Of a stretch of 64,000 bases of DNA, positions 27,178 through 34,398 are shown piece after piece (the stretch's first letter is position 1; each line of letters opens with the position of its first letter). Source of the stretch: Marinithermus hydrothermalis DSM 14884 (GTDB taxonomy: Bacteria > Deinococcota > Deinococci > Deinococcales > Marinithermaceae); contig NC_015387.1 in assembly GCF_000195335.1 (NCBI RefSeq), positions 1,484,001 through 1,548,000 of the forward strand. Reading direction: 5' to 3'. The notes under the pieces are model-generated. The model was not told the origin of the DNA. It saw only the letters and a list, made by a program, of their open reading frames with translations, and searched no databases. The position numbers were made by a program, and so were the translations under genes.

Positions 27178-28233
27178 ATGCCCCGACCGTTGATCGAACG
27201 CTTCCGTGAACGCCTCCCCGTGAGCGAACGCACCCCGATCGTCTCGCTCCTCGAGGGCTCCACCCCCCTCATCCCCCTCAAGGGTCCCCCTGAGGCCCGT
27301 CAGCGCGGCGTGCAGCTTTACGCCAAGTACGAGGGCCTGAACCCCACCGGCTCGTTCAAGGACCGCGGCATGACCCTGGCGGTGAGCAAAGCCCTCGAGG
27401 CTGGCGCGCAGGCGGTGGCCTGCGCCTCCACCGGGAACACCTCGGCTTCGGCCGCGGCCTACGCCGCGCGGGCCGGAGTGCGCGCGATCGTGGTGCTGCC
27501 CGCGGGGTACGTGGCCCTAGGGAAGGTCGCGCAAACGCTGGTGCACGGCGCGCGGATCGTCCAGATCGAGGGGAATTTTGACGCCGCGCTGCGGCTAGTG
27601 CGCGCGCTGAGCGAGGCCTACCCGGTCGCCCTCGTAAACTCGGTGAACCCCTACCGGCTCGAGGGGCAGAAAACCCTGGCCTTCGAGGTGGTTGAGGCGC
27701 TGGGGGAGGCCCCCGAGTACCACGCCCTGCCCGTGGGGAACGCGGGCAACATCACCGCGCACTGGATGGGGTACAGCGAGCTCTTCACGGACGGTGTGAT
27801 CGGAAAGCGCCCCCGGATGCTGGGCTTCCAGGCGGCCGGCGCCGCGCCCATCGTACAGGGTCGGCCCGTCGAGGCCCCTGAGACGATTGCAAGCGCGATT
27901 CGCATCGGGAACCCCGCGAGCTGGCAGGGTGCGCTGCGCGCGCGGGACGAGTCCGGCGGCGCGGTCGAGGCCGTGACCGACGAGGAGATTCTGGCCGCCT
28001 ACCGGTACCTCGCCGCGGAGGAAGGGATCTTCTGCGAGCCCGCCTCGGCCGCAGCCCTCGCGGGGGTGTGGCGCTGGCTGCGCGCGGGCCGGATCGATCC
28101 GGGCGCTCGCGTGGTCCTGACCCTCACCGGTCACGGCCTCAAGGACCCCGGCACCGCGGAACGCCTGGCCCGCCTGCCCGAACCGGTGCCCGCGACCCTC
28201 GAGGCCGTGGCGCGCGCGGCGGGGCTCGAGTAG
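27178..28233 (+). CDS. thrC: Threonine synthase
   Basis: PLP enzyme converting O-phosphohomoserine to threonine, 351 residues. YEGLNPTGSFKDRGMTLAVSKA carries the Schiff-base Lys, CASTGNTSASAAAYAA the phosphate and substrate loop, and PVGNAGNITAHWMGY the PLP phosphate-binding glycine loop. The start ATG has GGAGG 7 nt upstream and sits 2 nt after hom. There is no separate homoserine kinase gene next to it. Confidence 0.97.
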   Translation: MPRPLIERFRERLPVSERTPIVSLLEGSTPLIPLKGPPEARQRGVQLYAKYEGLNPTGSFKDRGMTLAVSKALEAGAQAVACASTGNTSASAAAYAARAGVRAIVVLPAGYVALGKVAQTLVHGARIVQIEGNFDAALRLVRALSEAYPVALVNSVNPYRLEGQKTLAFEVVEALGEAPEYHALPVGNAGNITAHWMGYSELFTDGVIGKRPRMLGFQAAGAAPIVQGRPVEAPETIASAIRIGNPASWQGALRARDESGGAVEAVTDEEILAAYRYLAAEEGIFCEPASAAALAGVWRWLRAGRIDPGARVVLTLTGHGLKDPGTAERLARLPEPVPATLEAVARAAGLE

Positions 28234-28260
28234 GGCCGGGCTTGCGCTAAACTGGGGGGC

Positions 28261-28551
28261 ATGGAGAAGAGAGAGCCGTTTCCCGGGGCGTACACCGCGG
28301 GCCTACTGATCACGGTGAGCCTGCTCGTGCTGCTGGTCGTGGTGGGCAGCGCCCTGCCCCCCGCGGCGGCCGGGTTTTTGATCGCGTCGTTGCTTGGCTT
28401 GACGGTCAACCCTAAATACGCGCCGCTCTTCTTGATCGCGGGGGTCGTGAGCAGCGCGTTGGGGTTCGCGGGGCAGGAGCCCCTCGTGGCCTGGGGCGGG
28501 GTGGGGCTTGCCCTGGCCTCGGGCGTCGTGTGGCGTTGGGTGCGCATATGA
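28261..28551 (+). CDS. Small membrane protein, unknown function
   Basis: 96 residues with three predicted helices (about 12-32, 36-54, 58-90) and almost no soluble part. TAAACT at 28248-28253 lies 7 nt before the ATG, so it is likely transcribed on its own promoter as a leaderless mRNA. It overlaps the next small membrane-protein gene by 4 nt (ATGA), suggesting the two work together. No family recognised. Confidence 0.65.
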   Translation: MEKREPFPGAYTAGLLITVSLLVLLVVVGSALPPAAAGFLIASLLGLTVNPKYAPLFLIAGVVSSALGFAGQEPLVAWGGVGLALASGVVWRWVRI

Positions 28552-28853
28552 TGGCAAGGCTGGACGCCAAACGGGTCGCGGAAGCCCTCGTGTGGGCCGC
28601 CGCGATCTTTTACCTGTACTGGTTCTTCGGGAACCCCAACCCCGTGGGGAGCGGCGTCGCGATCGGCCTGCTCTTCGGGGCATGGAGCGTACAGTACCGC
28701 CCCACTCCCCGCGTTCATCCGTTCATCGCGGGCATGGGGCTTGTCCTGCTTCTGGTGCACACCGTATACGGCACGCCCTTCGCCTACCTCGTGGGAGCTG
28801 CCCTCGGCCTGGGGCTGCCGTACGCAGCGTACCGCCTTATGCCCAAAGGCTAA
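28548..28853 (+). CDS. Small membrane protein, unknown function
   Basis: 101 residues from the ATG overlapping the previous stop, with three to four hydrophobic segments: ALVWAAAIFYLYWFF, AIGLLFGAWSV, FIAGMGLVLLLVHTVYG and LVGAALGLGLPYAAY. It is coupled to the preceding membrane protein. No motif recognised. It converges on the S41-like protease gene with 4 nt between stops. Confidence 0.6.
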   Translation: MMARLDAKRVAEALVWAAAIFYLYWFFGNPNPVGSGVAIGLLFGAWSVQYRPTPRVHPFIAGMGLVLLLVHTVYGTPFAYLVGAALGLGLPYAAYRLMPKG

Positions 28854-28857
28854 GGCC

Positions 28858-29841
28858 TCAGCGCTCCTGGATGCGGGCGTGGAGGTACTCGAGCGCCCGC
28901 TCGAGCTGCCGGTCGGGGTCGGGCTCCACCAGGTCCGGCTCAATCCCCCGGCCTTCCCAGGTGGGGCCGTTGAGGGGCGCGAGCACCCCGGTCGCGACGA
29001 AGGCCACGGCCCCGTCCGGGAAGCAGTAGGGCAGGATCACCTCGGTGTTCCCCGCGGTGCGTTCGCCCACCACCACCCCCCGCCCGGCGCGTTGCAGAGC
29101 CCCTACAAGCCCCTCCGCGGCGGAGTGCACGTTCGCGTTGGTCAGGATGACCAGGGGTTTTTCGGTATCAGGACGCCCCCAAAACGGCAGCGTGGGTTGC
29201 GGCATCACCCCTAAAGTGCGCGTCACGATGCGCCAGGGCACGCCGCGCATGAAGAGGGAGGCCACCTCCGCCATGCTCAGGGCGAGCCCACCGGGGTTGT
29301 CGCGCAGGTCCAGCACGTACCCCTGCACGCCCTGCGCCTCGAACTCGCGGACGGCGCTCCGCAGCGTTTCGGGTACGCTCGGGTCGATCAGGTGGGGCAC
29401 GCGGAGGTACCCTACCTCGCCCATGCGTTCCGTGTGCACCTCGCCCTCGAGGGCTTCCAACGGCTCGGCCTCCTCCGGCTCGGGGAGGGTCGTGGCGTCT
29501 GGAGGAGGCGCCTCCCACACCTCAGGAAACGGCACCGGCAGGCACGCCGCGCCCTTCAGGGCGCGCCGGGCCTCGGCGGGGCTCAGGAAGGCCGAGTGGT
29601 CGTCCCCCAGCTCGCGGTACATCTCGTCGAGCAGCTGGTAGAGCGCCTCCCAGCTTTGTACCTCCTGCGCTCGCGCGCGGTAGCGTTCGCCCACCGCGTC
29701 CCAGTCCGTGCCGTTATAGGCGGTGTCCCAGTACAGTTCCTTCACCAGCCGCCAGGCCTGGTCAAACCGGGCCTCAAACGGGTTCGCAAGCCCCATCCCC
29801 ACGCCCAGCAGAACAAGGCTCCCAATAAATACACGCTTCAC
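28858..29841 (-). CDS. S41 (C-terminal processing peptidase) family protein, atypical
   Basis: 327 residues with a signal peptide (MKRVFIGSLVLLGVGMGLA), so exported. The S41 core is evident: GEVGYLRVPHL, GYVLDLRDNPGGLALSMAEVASLF, and TNANVHSAAEGLVGALQ, where Ser240 is at the nucleophile position. In Ctp proteases the general-base Lys lies in a GKG-type turn; here the same turn reads GERTAGNTEVI, with Asn265 at that place. No PDZ domain is evident between the N-terminal bundle and the core. It may use a tricorn/IRBP-like arrangement or be inactive. It overlaps the kinase-like gene upstream by 4 nt. Confidence 0.8.
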   Translation of the reverse strand: MKRVFIGSLVLLGVGMGLANPFEARFDQAWRLVKELYWDTAYNGTDWDAVGERYRARAQEVQSWEALYQLLDEMYRELGDDHSAFLSPAEARRALKGAACLPVPFPEVWEAPPPDATTLPEPEEAEPLEALEGEVHTERMGEVGYLRVPHLIDPSVPETLRSAVREFEAQGVQGYVLDLRDNPGGLALSMAEVASLFMRGVPWRIVTRTLGVMPQPTLPFWGRPDTEKPLVILTNANVHSAAEGLVGALQRAGRGVVVGERTAGNTEVILPYCFPDGAVAFVATGVLAPLNGPTWEGRGIEPDLVEPDPDRQLERALEYLHARIQER

Positions 29842-31292
29842 CGTGCGCCTCCCAACTCTCCTATACGATACACTTCCTGGAATTTATCCGTAATGACCTC
29901 GATGCATTTTTCAATCGCTTTGTCCAGGTTCTCCCCCGGAATCACGGGGATGTTCGCGGTCACCGCGAGCTCGAGCAAGTAGTCCTGGATCAAACGGATC
30001 CAGTGGAAGTGCTTGAGGTACCGCTCCACCGAGCGCCGCCCTTGGGTCTCGGTGTCGCGCAGCTTGAACCGGCCGCGGTGCACCTCCTCGTCCTCGACCA
30101 CGACGAGCATCGGCACCTGGATGACCTCCGCCTGCGCGGGGTGCGCCAAAAAACCAGGGACCACGTGCACCCCTTCGATGACGAGCGAGGTGTGCTCGCG
30201 GGCACTGCGCTCCTGGATGGCGCGAATCCCGACCGCAACGCGCGAGACCTGGTCGCGAAACCCCTGCAGCACCTGCTCATCGCTGGGCGAGGCCTCCTTT
30301 GCGCTCTCCACCCCGGCCAGCGCACACCAGGCGTCAAAGGTCGAGGTGTGCAGCGTCGGCACGAGGGGCTGCGGCACGGTCGCCCGCAGGATCTCGCGCA
30401 CCGCGTCGGTGGAGATCATGCGCGTGATCCCCAGCCGGTAGGCGAGCGCCGAGGCCAGCACGCTCTTCCCCACCCCGCTCACCCCGCCGATCAGGATGTG
30501 TACCGGCCGCTCGAGCCGCCGCACCGCCCGCAGCATTAGGTAGCGGGTGGCCACCTCCTCCCCGGCTTCCTCCTGTAAAATCTCCGCAACCCGCTCCCGG
30601 AGCGCGTTCCGGTCGATCACGACCCGCCCAGACTCCACCAGGCTGCGCTCCACCTCGCGCGCGATGCGGTAGGCCTGCTCCGGCCCCAGCCCCACGCTCA
30701 TGATGGACTGGGCCAGGATGCCCTTCGAAAAGGGCATGCGGGGCTCGCCGCCGGGCTCAGCTACGAACACCTCCCCGGCGAGGGCGAGCCGCTCCCGGTA
30801 CCGTTCGCGGGCCGCCGCACCGTAACGCCGCGCGACCTCATCCCCGACGACTGCCTCGAGCTCCTCCCCCGTGAGCGAGCGCACCCCCGCGCGGCGGAGG
30901 CGCTGCTCGACGGCTTTGGCCAGCTCGTAGGCCTCGCGCAGGGCAAACCCGGCCTCCTCGAGGCTGCGCACCAACAACCCCTTGGAGAAAGGGCGGACGC
31001 CCTGCTCGTCCCGCACCAGGATCTCCTCGAAGCTTTGGGTTTGGCGCGCGAGCCGTTTGGCGATCTGCGCGTTGCCGGTGCGGCGGACCTCTTGAAGCAG
31101 CATGCGCTTCAAGGCGCCGGTGGTGATCTCGGCCTTGCGCCGCTGCTTGAGGCGCTCCTCGAGGGTGTGCGCGACGGCGTTCGCGGCTTCCACACCGAGG
31201 CCGGCATTGATCAAGGACTCGATGATGAGGCCCTTAGAAAAGGGCCAGCGGTATCCTCTGGGCGTGACGACGTAGATTTCCCGCATTCTCAT
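29838..31292 (-). CDS. 2-phosphoglycerate-kinase-like protein with three ATP-cone repeats
   Basis: 484 residues. The N-terminal 260 residues are three tandem copies of an ATP-cone-like module, each opening with a basic-strand and PFSKG (residues 17-21, 101-105, 187-191) and a helix such as GLIIESLINAGL. The C-terminal 220 residues are a P-loop kinase with Walker A LIGGVSGVGKS (about 268-277), ISTDAVREILR, and SLVIEGVHVVPGFL, matching the archaeal 2-phosphoglycerate kinase family (COG2074) that primes cyclic 2,3-diphosphoglycerate synthesis in methanogens. The substrate is inferred. The start at 31292 or the ATG two codons later. The gene is cotranscribed with the S41-like protein. Confidence 0.8.
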   Translation of the reverse strand: MRMREIYVVTPRGYRWPFSKGLIIESLINAGLGVEAANAVAHTLEERLKQRRKAEITTGALKRMLLQEVRRTGNAQIAKRLARQTQSFEEILVRDEQGVRPFSKGLLVRSLEEAGFALREAYELAKAVEQRLRRAGVRSLTGEELEAVVGDEVARRYGAAARERYRERLALAGEVFVAEPGGEPRMPFSKGILAQSIMSVGLGPEQAYRIAREVERSLVESGRVVIDRNALRERVAEILQEEAGEEVATRYLMLRAVRRLERPVHILIGGVSGVGKSVLASALAYRLGITRMISTDAVREILRATVPQPLVPTLHTSTFDAWCALAGVESAKEASPSDEQVLQGFRDQVSRVAVGIRAIQERSAREHTSLVIEGVHVVPGFLAHPAQAEVIQVPMLVVVEDEEVHRGRFKLRDTETQGRRSVERYLKHFHWIRLIQDYLLELAVTANIPVIPGENLDKAIEKCIEVITDKFQEVYRIGELGGAR

Positions 31293-31355
31293 GAACCGCC
31301 TATACCCTGCACTAACATAAACTAAAGTTTTGTGTCCAGACAGACCCCTTGTCGG

Positions 31356-31384
31356 TTGACACTCCCTTAGGGGCATGCTAACAT
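31356..31384 (+). promoter_or_regulatory. Promoter of the tRNA cluster
   Basis: Perfect TTGACA (31356-31361), 17-nt spacer and TAACAT (31379-31384), 14 nt before the tRNA-Cys 5' end. It is one of the best consensus promoters in the window. Confidence 0.85.
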
Positions 31385-31398
31385 ATCGGGTGCTGCGG

Positions 31399-31473
<75 letters not shown>

Positions 31474-31477
31474 AAGT

Positions 31478-31554
31478 GGGCGCGTAGCTCAGGTGGCTAG
31501 AGCGCTACCTTGACACGGTAGAGGTCGGTGGTTCAAGTCCACTCGCGCCCACCA
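31478..31554 (+). tRNA. tRNA-Val (GAC), copy 1
   Basis: Acceptor GGGCGCG/CGCGCCC, anticodon arm CTACC-TTGACAC-GGTAG with anticodon GAC, T-loop TTCAAGT, discriminator A and encoded CCA. The T-stem has one G-U pair. The next copy differs only in the first acceptor pair and the T-stem. Confidence 0.95.
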
Positions 31555-31557
31555 CAT

Positions 31558-31634
31558 AGGCGCGTAGCTCAGGTGGCTAGAGCGCTACCTTGACACGGTA
31601 GAGGTCGGCGGTTCAAGTCCGCCCGCGCCTACCA
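31558..31634 (+). tRNA. tRNA-Val (GAC), copy 2
   Basis: Nearly identical to copy 1 but with acceptor pair A1-U72 (AGGCGCG/CGCGCCT) and a fully paired GGCGG/CCGCC T-stem. Same GAC anticodon and encoded CCA. It is separated from copy 1 by 3 nt and is probably a tandem duplicate from the same transcript. Confidence 0.95.
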
Positions 31635-31640
31635 TAACAA

Positions 31641-31674
31641 CCCGCCGGGAAGCTTCCCGGCGGGTTTGGGTTTT
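31641..31674 (+). terminator. Intrinsic terminator of the tRNA cluster
   Basis: Perfect inverted repeat CCCGCCGGGAAG/CTTCCCGGCGGG followed by TTTGGGTTTT. It ends the tRNA transcript and also lies downstream of the convergent oxidase operon. Confidence 0.9.
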
Positions 31675-31690
31675 AGCTTACCGAGAGCGT

Positions 31691-31897
31691 TCAGCCCTGG
31701 CGTTGCGGATCCTCCTCGTGATCGCGCCCGCTTTGGCCCTCCGCCCACACGAGCCAAAGGAACAGGATTAGGAAGACCCCCGCACCAACCCCCCATCCCC
31801 GCGCGCCCTCCACCATGCCGAGGACCGGCACGAAGATGGCAGCGATGAAGGCCCAGATGAGCATTAGGACCAGCAGCGCTTTTGCGTCCCAGCTCAT
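31691..31897 (-). CDS. Small two-helix membrane protein of the oxidase operon
   Basis: 68 residues with two helices (about 6-27 and 36-52) and a charged C-terminal tail. It follows the oxidase subunit I gene by 10 nt with a GGGGGTGAG ribosome binding site, so it is the third gene of that operon. In position it is reminiscent of small accessory subunits of ba3 oxidases, but Thermus subunit IIa is a single helix encoded upstream, so it is not an obvious homologue. Confidence 0.65.
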   Translation of the reverse strand: MSWDAKALLVLMLIWAFIAAIFVPVLGMVEGARGWGVGAGVFLILFLWLVWAEGQSGRDHEEDPQRQG

Positions 31898-31907
31898 GGC
31901 TCACCCC

Positions 31908-33590
31908 CTAGTGCCCGCCCCCGCCGATCGTGACGAGCGGCAGGCTCTGCATCAGACGAAACGCCACCCAGGTCACCGCGTACATCACCACGAGCAGGGT
32001 GCCGGCAGTCACCGGCGCGAACCAGGCCGGCTGCCCCGCCGCGTCCTCCGGGCGAAGGTTCGCCACGGGGAAGGCCTCGACCCGCAGGCCGGCACGAACG
32101 TTCAATAAGGCGCTTACGGCCAGAACGGCGACGTACGCCAACAAGACGAGGACCATGACGAGCCCCGCAGTGCCCACAACACTCATCAGCGTGACCCACA
32201 AGGCCGGCGCATCTCCTCCAAAACTCACGTCCAGCGTGCGGCGCGGAACCCCCGCGTACCCGGCCCACACCCCGGCGAACCCAAAGACGTACACCGCCAC
32301 CGCGAGCACATACGGGAGGGCCGTGGTGAGCGAGGGCAACCAGAGCGGCCGCCCGGTCAAGGCGGGAATCATGTAGACCAGCGCCCCCAGGAAGGTGAGG
32401 CTAACCATGCCCACGGTGAAGAAGTGGAAGTACCCCGGTACCGCGAAGGTGTCGCTGACCAGAGGCGCGAACCGCTCTTGGATCAGCACGTAGGAGACCG
32501 CCCCGCCAGCGAGCGCGCTCACCGGCGCCAGGCCGATAGCAGAAAACGCCGGATTGCGCCAGGGAAGGTAACGGAGCCAACCAAACAACCCCCGCGCCCC
32601 CTGGCCCTGGGCCGCAGCCTGCAACGAGGAGGCGATGATGAGCCCCACGGCCAGCGTCGGCACCCCGATAAAGGCGGAAAGGATGGAGCCGATCAGCTTA
32701 GTGGAGGCCGGCACCTCGGGCTCGAGGAACATGTGGTAGGGCGAAGTGACGGGAACGAGCACCAGATACAGTGAAAAGATGAACTTCGAGAACCGCTCGC
32801 CGTAGATGCTCTTCACCCCGGTCGTGGCCTCGGCGAGGACGTACCACACGAGCACGGTGGACATTAAAGGCAGGTAGTGGGTGTTGTGGAACATGACACC
32901 CCAGCTCATCTCGTAGTTGAAGTTCTTGATGAAGGGCGTCATGCCGAGCATCATCTGCAGCGCGGGTACGTACGCGATCAGGGCGATGAAGGAGGCCACC
33001 ACCAACAGGCCGTTCCACAGTGCGGCGGCGAAGGTGATCGCGCTCCACTCCCGGACCTGCCCCCGGAGTTTGGGAAGGATCGCCGTGGCGATGGCGGCGA
33101 TCCCCACAAGCACCTGGCCGAGATCCGTAAGGATGTACCCGAGGAGGAAGGCCGTTCCTCCCTTGAACTGCTGGGTCAGCGGCTGAGGCGCGCTGTAGAG
33201 CACGGCAGCCCCGCCCATCGCGCTCAACACGGTGACGACCCACCCAATCCCCATGAGCCCAAGCCCGCCCCAAACCAACGAGCTCCACGGGGGCTGTAGC
33301 CGGGCCCCTGGCGTGTAGGCGAGGATCAAGGCCAGCGTGACCCCCGCCTGCACGAAGTACAGCCAGTAGAAGAAGGCCGAGGAAGCGTGCACCGTGAGGG
33401 CCTTGAAGACGGTAAGCGGCGGAAGCTTAACGAAGCCCGCGGCTTGGAGGCCCAGTAGCATCGCCCCAACAGCCCCAGCGGTGAGCGCTAACAGGGCGAG
33501 CGCAAAGTACACCCCTAGGATCCGCTTCTCGCCGGGCGTCAGCGCTTTCAGCCCTTCCCTTAACTTCGATGTCGCAGCAGTAAGGCTCAT
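31908..33590 (-). CDS. Heme-copper oxidase subunit I, ba3-like, with altered active-site ligands
   Basis: 560 residues, about 13 helices, clearly homologous to the ba3 (B-type) subunit I along its whole length (shared LTVH, GARGLFGWLRYLPWRNPAF, LTGRPL). Compared from memory with the Thermus thermophilus enzyme, low-spin heme ligands are kept (His68 and His389), as are a CuB-type His235 and the Tyr239 that crosslinks to it. The heme a3 proximal His384 equivalent is Tyr387 (VPGYFHFF) and the CuB His282 equivalent is Tyr285 (SPYHMF), while His286 is kept. Tyr244 of the K-channel is Val. Canonical oxygen reduction is therefore doubtful. The subunit II partner is upstream and intact. Confidence 0.85.
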   Translation of the reverse strand: MSLTAATSKLREGLKALTPGEKRILGVYFALALLALTAGAVGAMLLGLQAAGFVKLPPLTVFKALTVHASSAFFYWLYFVQAGVTLALILAYTPGARLQPPWSSLVWGGLGLMGIGWVVTVLSAMGGAAVLYSAPQPLTQQFKGGTAFLLGYILTDLGQVLVGIAAIATAILPKLRGQVREWSAITFAAALWNGLLVVASFIALIAYVPALQMMLGMTPFIKNFNYEMSWGVMFHNTHYLPLMSTVLVWYVLAEATTGVKSIYGERFSKFIFSLYLVLVPVTSPYHMFLEPEVPASTKLIGSILSAFIGVPTLAVGLIIASSLQAAAQGQGARGLFGWLRYLPWRNPAFSAIGLAPVSALAGGAVSYVLIQERFAPLVSDTFAVPGYFHFFTVGMVSLTFLGALVYMIPALTGRPLWLPSLTTALPYVLAVAVYVFGFAGVWAGYAGVPRRTLDVSFGGDAPALWVTLMSVVGTAGLVMVLVLLAYVAVLAVSALLNVRAGLRVEAFPVANLRPEDAAGQPAWFAPVTAGTLLVVMYAVTWVAFRLMQSLPLVTIGGGGH

Positions 33591-33608
33591 TCATCCACCT
33601 CCTACGCC

Positions 33609-34223
33609 CTACATCTCACCTTCCGCAGGCTCAACGATGATGCGCGCCTTCATGAACGGGTGCCCCACCCCGCAGTAGTAAGAGCAGTAGATGAGGTACT
33701 CGCCGGGTTTGGTGAAGACCACCTGCTGCTCCACCTCCACTCCGGGCGGCAACCGGACCATATAGCTCGCATCACCCAGCTGGATCGAGGCCCCGTGGGT
33801 CACATCGGTCGCCATCATCTTGAAGGTGTAGGCCTGACCGGCCTTGAGGCAGAGTTTGGGCGGGAAGTAGCCGAACTGCATGGCGCGGAGGTAGACCACG
33901 GGGTTTTCCTCGTGATCTTCCTCATGCTGCGCGAGCGTGGCCTCGTGCCCATCGGCCTCCACCACGTCCTCCACCGGCTGGGCGTAGGTGGGGTCCACGC
34001 ACCCATCGGGGCGCGTGTTCGACACGAGAAAGGCCTGGGCCTGAGCAACGAACTCCTTAATAGCGGCCTCCCGCGCCATGGCCATACCTCCGCCGTGCCC
34101 CTCGCCTTCTTCCGCCTCGGCGGGGCTCTGGAAAAACCCTAGCGCTGCCCAAAGCGGTATCAGCAGCACGATGACGAAGGAAAGGGCAAGAATAACCCCG
34201 GGCCGTGTGGTTAGGTGCCGCAT
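33609..34223 (-). CDS. Heme-copper oxidase subunit II with intact CuA site
   Basis: 204 residues: one N-terminal helix (about 9-30), an acidic and His-rich stretch (about 35-105), and a cupredoxin domain. All CuA ligands are present: His143 (TDVTHGAS), Cys180 and Cys184 (YCSYYCGVGH), His188 and Met191. The region between the helix and the cupredoxin fold is about 30 residues longer than in Thermus ba3 and contains Cys75; Cys125 lies in the domain. It should accept electrons from a cytochrome c on the periplasmic face. It is the first gene of the operon, with AAGGAGGTG upstream of the ATG. Confidence 0.93.
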   Translation of the reverse strand: MRHLTTRPGVILALSFVIVLLIPLWAALGFFQSPAEAEEGEGHGGGMAMAREAAIKEFVAQAQAFLVSNTRPDGCVDPTYAQPVEDVVEADGHEATLAQHEEDHEENPVVYLRAMQFGYFPPKLCLKAGQAYTFKMMATDVTHGASIQLGDASYMVRLPPGVEVEQQVVFTKPGEYLIYCSYYCGVGHPFMKARIIVEPAEGEM

Positions 34224-34225
34224 CG

Positions 34226-34286
34226 CTCCCTTAACACCTCCTTAACACTCGCCTAGGAATATAAGGGTGGGGTTTTCGCTTTGTAA
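34226..34286 (-). promoter_or_regulatory. Oxidase operon promoter and leader
   Basis: On the minus strand TTACAA (34281-34286), a 17-nt spacer and TATATT (34258-34263). The short leader then holds two tandem copies of GTGTTAAGG, each ending in a purine-rich SD-like stretch (AAGGAGG, then AAGGGAG), so either could seat a ribosome. Confidence 0.7.
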
Positions 34287-34398
34287 GAGCCAGAGGTCCC
34301 TTTACTTTTTTAAAGGATAAGAAAAGCATCCCACGTTGCCTCTCTACAACAGGGATACTGGCTATACAAAATTGGGGTTGGCCCGGAACGTCCTCTTC

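Noticed and set aside
28548-28851. A toxin-antitoxin pair made of the two small membrane proteins at 28261-28853
   Set aside because: Both are multi-helix membrane proteins of 95-100 residues with no toxin or antitoxin motif. Small size and overlap alone do not support it.
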